DNA of 64,000 nt, taken from assembly GCA_022316685.1 (NCBI GenBank), contig JAKJHU010000990.1:37332-101331 (forward strand). Reading direction: 5' to 3'. The notes beneath the pieces are model-generated. The model was given only the letters and a program-made list of their open reading frames with translations, was not told where the DNA came from and did no database searches. Each line of letters opens with the position of its first letter. Position 1 is the stretch's first letter. The translations under genes and the position numbers were made by a program. Shown here one piece after another: positions 57,760 to 64,000 of this stretch. Source of the DNA: Progne subis subis (lineage: Eukaryota; Chordata; Aves; Passeriformes; Hirundinidae).

Positions 57760-58052
57760 TGCTGCCTCCGCTGAGGCGTAGCGACCTGGTTCGGGAACAA
57801 CACGGCAGCCACACTCAGGCTGCTCGGACCACCAGCTCACAGACACCAGTGTGGTGGACGGCTAATGGCATTTATTAACTGGTTACATGGAGTTATAAAA
57901 CCTCTGTTTGCTACATCACATCCGCCTGCTTACGTTACAAGTTATGTGTTGCTTACCTTATCAGGGACGCTAAACAACTAAGTGTTGAGGGAGGGGTTCT
58001 GTCTGCCCGTACAACGCGATATCTTCCGACCGCCTGTCCCTAATCTCCCACA
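57760..58052 (-). mobile_element. 5' LTR of the deleted provirus (minus strand)
   Basis: 293 bp; minus-strand start TGTGGGAGATTAGGG at 58052, end at the TG (plus strand) of 57760. About 94 percent identical to the other LTR. No clear target duplication was found at the two outer ends. Confidence 0.88.
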
Positions 58053-58984
58053 GGGCTGTGACCCCCCACTGCCACCAAAGGCTACGGCGGCTGCCTTGCC
58101 GGCACGGTGGGCTGTGGAGCACACTTTCGGGGAGCAGAGGGGACACAAGGCAGGCCTCCACTGAAGGGCTAGCCTGTGTGGGAAGAGCGGGCAGAGTGAA
58201 GGGACGCAGGAAGCTGCGAGTGGGGAAGTTGAAATCAACAGCTGAGGACAGCCGAAAGGCCAAAGAGAGCAGAAGAATTTGTTGCACATGAGGAGTGGGG
58301 GCTGAAGGTGTGTGCTGGCCTTTTGCCGGTGCCTCAGAGGGACGGGCAACCTGAGCACGTGAAGCAATGGGAAACAAAGACACACAGAGCTCCTTATGTG
58401 TCCGGAGAACATGTGTCTGTTGCTGTGTGGGCAGCTGTGTGAGTTGCTGCCATGAGAGCCAGGGGCTCTGAGGGCACGCTGTCCCTCTTTCCCTCGAGGG
58501 GAAGGACAGCACAGCTGCCGGAGCTGCTTGCCAGGGTGCGTGCGCTTTCATCGCTGCCTTGCAGCAATGGGTTGGGAGTGGCCAGTGCCCGGAGCCAAGC
58601 TGTCCCTCTCCCGCTGTGTGACTCGCAGCAGGCTGGAAGCAGCGCTAGCATGGCCGGCTGCTGCCCCTGCCTGGTGACAGCAGAGGCTGGCACGGGCAGC
58701 CTCTTGCCAGACTGCAGGTGGCCCACGCAGGACTGGGCTTGCCCTCGGCAGAGATGCCCAAGGGATGGGGCCGGGCCCATGCGAGCTGTGGCCATCACTC
58801 TGGTGATCCAGCGGCAGCACTAATCCTGCCCACTTACAGCAGCTGGGACTGAGCAGCCAGACACGTAGCCTGAGCCTGTGGAATGAACTGCTCAGGCAGG
58901 GCCAGACCTGGAGCAGGGATTCCCACTCCTGCTGTGGCCAGCACATCAGGCCATGCAAGTGTTGCAGCAAGTGCAGAGGAGGCC
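58053..58984. other. No recognised gene
   Basis: GC-rich sequence. ORFs occur on both strands without domains. Confidence 0.35.
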
Positions 58985-59170
58985 AGCGGGTTGTGAAGGT
59001 GAGCAGCTCTCCTGTGGAGACAGCTTGAGAGAGAGTCGGAGCTGCCCAGGCTGGAGAAGAGAAGGTTGTGGGGAGATCTCCCAGTGCCTTGCAGTGTGTG
59101 CCAGGAGCTGGTAGGGAGCTGCAGAGGCATTCTGTGACAGCAATTGTAGTGATAGGCTAAGGGGTTGGAG
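58985..59170 (+). mobile_element. Diverged CR1-like fragment (+)
   Basis: 'gctgcccaggctggagaaga' followed by 'gggagatctcccagtgcctt' and 'gtgataggctaagg' resembles the CR1 segment between the GEEK-type motif and the 3' end. Poorly conserved. Confidence 0.4.
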
Positions 59171-59463
59171 CTGTCAGGCAGGTGGGGAGAGCTGCCTGGG
59201 CATGGGGAACTGCAGCCGACCTTTGTGTCTGCAGGATCTTCTCCGGCACAGGGCAGAGGCTGTTCCCTGCCAGCAGTTCCACAGCCTTGGGGGAGCCATG
59301 AGCTGGGCACTGGTGGCACCTGACCTCTTCCTGATGTGGCCCGTGCTCCTGGGAGCGCTTGGCTGCCACGGCCTGGGCTCCCATTTTCAGTGGCAGGCCT
59401 TTCCTGGCCATCAGCGCCCTGCTGCCTGAGTGGGTCTTGCCGGCCCTGAGGCAGGCGGTGCTG

Positions 59464-59563
59464 TGAGGTCACAAATGGCGTGACAGCGGCCTGAGGCTGG
59501 GCTGTGATGTCACGCCGTGTGGCGGCCCCAGCATTGTGAGGTCACCGGGCCATCCCTATATAA
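59464..59563 (+). promoter_or_regulatory. Promoter-like block: three CRE-like sites and a TATA box
   Basis: TGAGGTCAC (59464-59472), TGATGTCAC (59505-59513) and TGAGGTCAC (59537-59545) are followed by TATATAA (59557-59563) in GC-rich DNA. A start site would fall near 59585-59595, shortly before ATG 59599. CRE-like sites next to a TATA box are common in testis-expressed vertebrate genes; AGGTCA is also a nuclear-receptor half site. Function is inferred. Confidence 0.5.
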
Positions 59564-59598
59564 GGCGGGCCGGCCCCACAGCCGCCAGTGCAGTGGCG

Positions 59599-60322
59599 AT
59601 GGCACGTGTCGGAGCCGTGAGCGACAGTCAGCGTCCTGCTGGCTGCACTTGCCCTGCTGCTGGCCACGGTGGCTGTCCGCTGGGTCATTGGCCACCGGGC
59701 ACGGCAGGGCCGGCAGGCCGGGACTCGGAGGCCGCGCAAGCAGCTCTGGGGGCCGGGCCAGGGGCCCACGCAGGAGCCCAGGAGCCCCTGTGGCTGCCAG
59801 GGCCTCCGGGCCTGGCGCAAGCCCTCGGAAGCGTCCCGATGCTCCCGCCACTTGCCACAAGGGAGCCGGCAGCTGCGGCCCCTGTGTCAGCGTGGCCAAG
59901 GAGCTGCAGGGGCTGATGCTGCTGCTCCGGGCTCACCATGGGACATGGGCTCCGCCTCATCCTGCCATGTGGCGGGTGCTGTGGGCGCACCTGCAGCAGC
60001 TGGGCAAGCGAGGCCACCTGCCCTGCTGTGCCTCGTCCCGCTGCTCTGGGGGCTTCCGTGCCTCTGGCTGGCTTACCCAGCCAGAGGGGCCATTCCTGGT
60101 ACAGCTTCCAGCCCTTCCAGGCACCTGTGGGGCTGCACAGACAGCCCTGCCCCAGGTTCTGCCGGGTTCTGGGCCAGCAGAGAGGCCGGGCAGGGCTGGC
60201 CATGGCCGGGAACAGGCCCTGAGCCCCGCAGGAGAATGGAGCTGGGCCACAGCCAAACTGCCCCGCAAACCTGGGCTGAGCAGCCAGGGCTGGCAATGGC
60301 TGGGGACAGAGGCTGGCGCTGA
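59599..60322 (+). pseudogene. Weak gene candidate downstream of the TATA promoter
   Basis: ATG 59599 starts a short N-terminus. One base out of frame, a strongly hydrophobic stretch (59633-59690) followed by arginine-rich sequence looks like a signal anchor. Other helical-looking segments lie in a further frame near 59900-60000. I do not recognise the protein. If real, it is either a pseudogene with indels or a gene with splicing I could not resolve. High GC makes long ORFs likely by chance. Confidence 0.25.
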
Positions 60323-60884
60323 CAAATGTCCTGGGCCGTGTTCCTGCTCTGTCCATGCCACCAAGGGCACAGAGCAGTCTCCTCTCTGGGCCACTTGCAT
60401 GTTTTCAATGCCTTCCACAGGCACTGGCCCTGCCCCACAAGGCCTGGGCTGAGTCCTGCCCCTGCACGCTCACACAGGCTGAGATGGACACTGATGGTTT
60501 CTGTGGCAGGCTCTCTCAGCCCAGCCCAGCTCCCTCCAAGCTCTGCCAGCTGCCCTGAGCTCTCGGCAGCACCAAGGGCCTCTCCCCAGCACAGCCCAGC
60601 CGGCTCTGGCCCCACAGCTCTGCTCAGGGCAGGCTGCTCTGGGCAGGGGCCCCACGGCCTCAGCCCCTCGGAAGGGCACAGCAGCAGCTGCAGCTCAGAC
60701 AGGACTCAGCCCCAGCCATGGGGAAGGTGCTGGGCCAAGGGAAAAGGAGGCTCCCTGTGTGCCCTGCTCCCCTCTCCCTGAGGTGCTGAGAGCTCTGCAG
60801 CCCCTGCTGCCATCCCATCTGCCCAGGCCAGCACAACAGCCCCAGCCTTGGGGCCCTCAAGAGCTGCTCCTGCTCCAGGCCCAG
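60323..60884. other. No recognised gene
   Basis: GC-rich; a phrase near 60855 ('caagagctgctcctgctcca', 'ggcccagggcc') recurs near 38388. Nothing else can be supported. Confidence 0.35.
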
Positions 60885-61510
60885 GGCCAAGGATCAGGAA
60901 CAGTGTGGGCAGCAGGAGCAGGGCAGTGAGTCTTCCCCTGTGCTCAGCACTGGCTGGGCAGCACCTCAAGTGCTGTGTCCAGTTCTCGGCCCCCAATTTA
61001 GGAAGGACATGAAGGAATTCTAGTGTGTCCAGAAAAGGGTGATCAAGCTGGTGACAGGTCTGGAACACAAGTCCTGTGAGGAGCAGCTGAAGGAGAAATG
61101 GACCTATGAGGACTGATGGAGAGCAGGCTGGACATGAGCCAGCAGTGTGCCCAGGTGGCCAAGAAGGCCAATTGCTCCTGGCCTGGATGAGGAATGGTGT
61201 GGCCAGCAGGAGCAGGGCAGTGATTCTTCCCCTGTGCTCGGCACTGGTTGGGCAGCACCTTGAGCGCTGTGTCCAGTTCTGGGCTCCCCTGTTTAGGAAG
61301 GACATGGAGGGGCTGGAGCATGTCCAGAGAAGGGCAACAAGGCTGGTGAGGGGACTGGAACACAAGTCCTGTGAGGAGCGGCTGAGAGAGCCGGGGTTGT
61401 TTATCCTGGAGAAGAGGAGGCCCAGGGGAGACAAGGCAGTGTCAGGGCACAGCTTGAACATGATGATGTCCAAGGTCTTTTCCAGCCTTGGTGATTCTGG
61501 GATTCTCTGA
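60885..61510 (+). mobile_element. Two adjacent CR1 LINE 3' pieces (+)
   Basis: 60885-61095 and 61096-61510 both contain the 'aggaacagtgtgggca'-type to 'acaagtcctgtgagga' interval, so the 3' region is partly duplicated in tandem. The second piece runs to 'gattctctga' and into the receptor flank. Confidence 0.8.
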
Positions 61511-62997
61511 AAGCACCCTTGCAGCAGTTGCAGGATGAGCCCTGGGCCTCCTCTCCAGAAGGTCCAGCAGCCCAGGTCCCTCAGCTTCTCCTCACAGCCC
61601 CAAAGCCCATCCTGTCAGTCCTGCAGAGCCTCTGCAGCTCCTCCTCCTTGCCCAGAACAGGGAGCCCCACAGCCAGACACAGCAGCCCAGATGTGCCCCC
61701 CTGGCCTGTGGTGCCTCTGGCAAGGGAGCAGCGTGAGGAACTGCAGGAGGCTGCAGACAATTCCTGAAGCACTTGGAGGATGATCCTGCTCCCCAGGAGA
61801 CCTTTCCAGGGTGCTGGGAACTCAGGAACTGAAATGGGGAGTGGGGCCAGAGGGCCAGAGGGGAAAGGGCAACCAGGGATGGGCTGTTTGCAGGGGAGGG
61901 AAAAGAGGTGGGCAATAGGAAGAAATTTGAAGCAGGAAGGGGAAAGAAAGCCAAGGTGCAGCAAAGGAATTGCTGAGGAGCAGTTTGGAGGTGGCTGCCA
62001 AGCAGCCCTGGCTCCGAGCAACAACGTCTGCAGTAGCACAAGAAACTCACAGCTCATGGGAACAAACTTTCTGGATGACTTCAGAGACCACCACAAATCT
62101 GAGTGGTTTCCCTGCTGTCCCCCAGCCCTTCCTGGCCCCAGGGGCTGATGGCATTTGTGCTCACTCAGGTTCATCTCCCCACACCAACACCATGGGGGTG
62201 CTGACGCCTGCTCTGGGCAGTGCAAACAGGGGCTCCTGAGCCAGTGCTGCCGTGTCTGTGCCTGCAAGGATGCGGCACCTGTGTGAGCTGGGGGAGAGGC
62301 CAGGGCTGCAGAGGGGGGATGTTGTTGGCAGGTGCATGAGGACGCTCTGGGACGCTGCCCTGGGGTGTCCAGCGCAGTGGGGATGGATCAGCCCCTGCTC
62401 TGCTGCTCCTTCCCGTCTCCCCCAGGGCACCTTGCAGAGCCCCAGCCATGCTGTTTGCCCCCAGCCTGCCCACGGCCACCCTGGGGCTGCTCACGGGGCT
62501 TTTCTCTGCTGAGCATTGGCCTGGGCGTGTTCTGGAGAGAGCCTGGGCAAGGAGCCTGGAGCCCCCAGGCCCTGCCCTGAGGCGGCAGCGCTGCCCCAGC
62601 AGTGCCCATGGCCTGTCCCTGCTGCAGCCCCGGCACTGCCACCCCCAGCACTGTGCCTGCCCCGAGAGCACTCAGGGCCCTACAGCAACATCAGGGCCAG
62701 GAGGGCAGCGGGGCAGGGGCCACGGGAGCAGCACTGGCAACACCAAGTGCTGCTGCTCCTGGGCACAGCTGCTGTGCCAGCACTGATCTGCCCCAGCTCT
62801 GCACACAGACATTGCCGCTGCAGCTCCAGAGAAGGGAACAAAAGGGGGATCTCTGCAGAAAACTTGGCTGGGGGATCTTTGAGTTCATTTAAAGCAACCA
62901 AAATAACAGCCCCTCATTTACACAGTCGGTGACCACAGGGGAGGTGGAGAGAACCAGAATGTGAAATGGCACAAACTATTAGATTTCTTTGTGGACA

Positions 62998-63070
<73 letters not shown>

Positions 63071-63140
63071 CCAAAATGAAGTTAACAGGAATTATCAAAG
63101 ATTACTTTTATTACAAGTATTTAGCAGAAATTGGACAGCA
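61511..63140 (-). repeat. Segmental duplicate unit B: flank of the second olfactory receptor
   Basis: Inverted match to 25031-26610 and direct match to 40996-42023. The order receptor, flank, CR1 3' end is the same as in unit A, read on the opposite strand. Confidence 0.88.
63000..63067 (+). repeat. Poly(A) run of 68
   Basis: Sits in the 3' flank of the second receptor. The corresponding place in unit A (after about 25100) has only short T runs. Confidence 0.95.
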
Positions 63141-63142
63141 AT

Positions 63143-64000
63143 TTAATGCTCCTGAAACCATGCAGTCATCAGTCTCCAGACTGCAGCCTTGAGTTCCTGG
63201 TTCCTCAGGCTGTAGATGAGGGGGTTCAGGGCTGGAGGCACCACTGAGTACAGAACTGACACGGCCAGATCCAGGGATGGGGAGGAGATGGAGGGGGGCT
63301 TCAGATGAGCAAACATGATAGTGCTGATGAACAGAGAGAGCACAGCCAGGTGAGGGAGGCAGGTGGAAAAGGCTTTGTGCCGTCCCTGCTCAGAGGGGAT
63401 CCTCAGCACAGCTCTGAAGATCTGCACATAGGAGAAAACAATGAACACAAAACAACACAATGCTAAACAGGCACTAACAGTCAGAAGCCCAAGTTCCCTG
63501 AGGTTTGAATGTGAGCAGGAAAGCTTGAGGATGTGTGGGATTTCACAGAAGAACTGGCCCAGGGCACTGCCATGGCACAGGTGCAGGGAAAATGTATTGG
63601 CCGTGTGCATCAGTGAATAGAGAAAGGCACTGGCCCAGGCAGCTGCTGCCATGTGGGCACAAGCTCTGCTGCCCAGGAGGGTCCCGTAGTGCAGGGGTTT
63701 GCAGATGGACACGTAGCGGTCGTAGCACATGATGGTCAGGAGGGAATACTCTGATCCAAGAAAGAAGATAAGTAGGAAAACTTGAACAGCACATCCTGTG
63801 TAGGAGATGTACCTGGTGTCCCAGAGGGAATTGTGCATGGCTTTGGGAACAGTGGTGAGGATGGAGCCCAGGTCAGTGAGGGCCAGGTTGAGCAGGAAGA
63901 AGAACATGGGGCGTGTGCAGGAGGTGGTCGCAGGCTACGGCGCTGATGATGAGGCCGTTGGCCAGGAGGGCAGCCAGGGAGATGCCCAGGAAGAGGCAGA
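63143..64000 (-). pseudogene. Olfactory receptor, OR14-like, second copy, frameshifted and cut by the window end
   Basis: Reads on the minus strand from the window edge (TM1) to the stop at 63143. It matches the receptor at 24098 closely, with TM3 MCYDRYVSICKPLHY, KAFSTCLPHL and NPLIYSLRN intact. One extra C in the run at 63908-63911 (CCCC for CCC, minus strand) shifts the frame at the start of TM2, so TM1 and TM2-TM7 are not in one frame. Without that base the visible part would be open. It is either a young pseudogene or a sequencing error in a homopolymer. Confidence 0.85.

Noticed and set aside
54055..58052. Plus-strand ORFs such as 55742-56125
   Set aside because: The retroviral motifs, primer site and polypurine tract all read on the minus strand.
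63000..63067. Poly(A) run as the tail of a processed pseudogene
   Set aside because: Sequence on both sides is the normal receptor 3' flank, so it is an expanded homopolymer; exact length may be a sequencing artefact.

Overview
The window looks like accessory DNA from a bird, most likely a passerine. Evidence: several CR1 LINE 3' ends, C2H2 zinc-finger genes of the expanded avian type, olfactory receptor genes of the bird-expanded OR14 type, and class II and class III endogenous retroviruses (ERVs) of avian character. There is no operon, CRISPR or prokaryotic signal. Most of the DNA is repeats, proviruses and broken multigene-family members. The host gene that still looks usable is one olfactory receptor (24098-25030, +).

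Layout. 1-3187: tail of a broken provirus (env, polypurine tract, 3' LTR). 3197-6268: simple repeats and unrecognised GC-rich DNA. 6360-8810: CpG island and zinc-finger copy 1 (frameshifted). 9370-10020: CR1 end, then a 41-bp minisatellite whose unit contains an RFX/X-box-like site. 11658-19837: an old TG...CA element on the minus strand, split by a young class III (ERVL-type) provirus at 12751-19300 with 667-bp LTRs that differ at two sites and a CCTCT target duplication. 21770-22560: degenerate tandem array. 24098-25030: olfactory receptor. 26465-27305: CR1 fold-back. 27306-32495: LTR pieces, a zinc-finger 3' relic and a second, uninterrupted copy of the TG...CA element (28139-29821). 32518-33794: zinc-finger copy 2. 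38900-41000: CR1 and a minisatellite. 40996-42778: third copy of the olfactory-receptor flank, fused to an LTR. 43042-52560: class II provirus with beta-like gag-pro-pol and an uninterrupted alpharetrovirus-type env. 54055-58052 (-): internally deleted provirus with betaretrovirus-like gag, gamma-type env and no pol. 59464-60322: TATA/CRE-like promoter with a weak gene candidate. 61511-64000 (-): second olfactory receptor copy, frameshifted, in an inverted duplicate of the 24-26.6 kb unit.

How it fits together. Three processes explain most of the window: successive retroelement insertion (one nested case is clear), segmental duplication and inversion of an olfactory-receptor unit ending in a CR1 3' end, and decay of tandem zinc-finger genes, two of which abut LTR sequence. 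All boundaries were read by eye. Family names rest on motifs and organisation, not on database searches.
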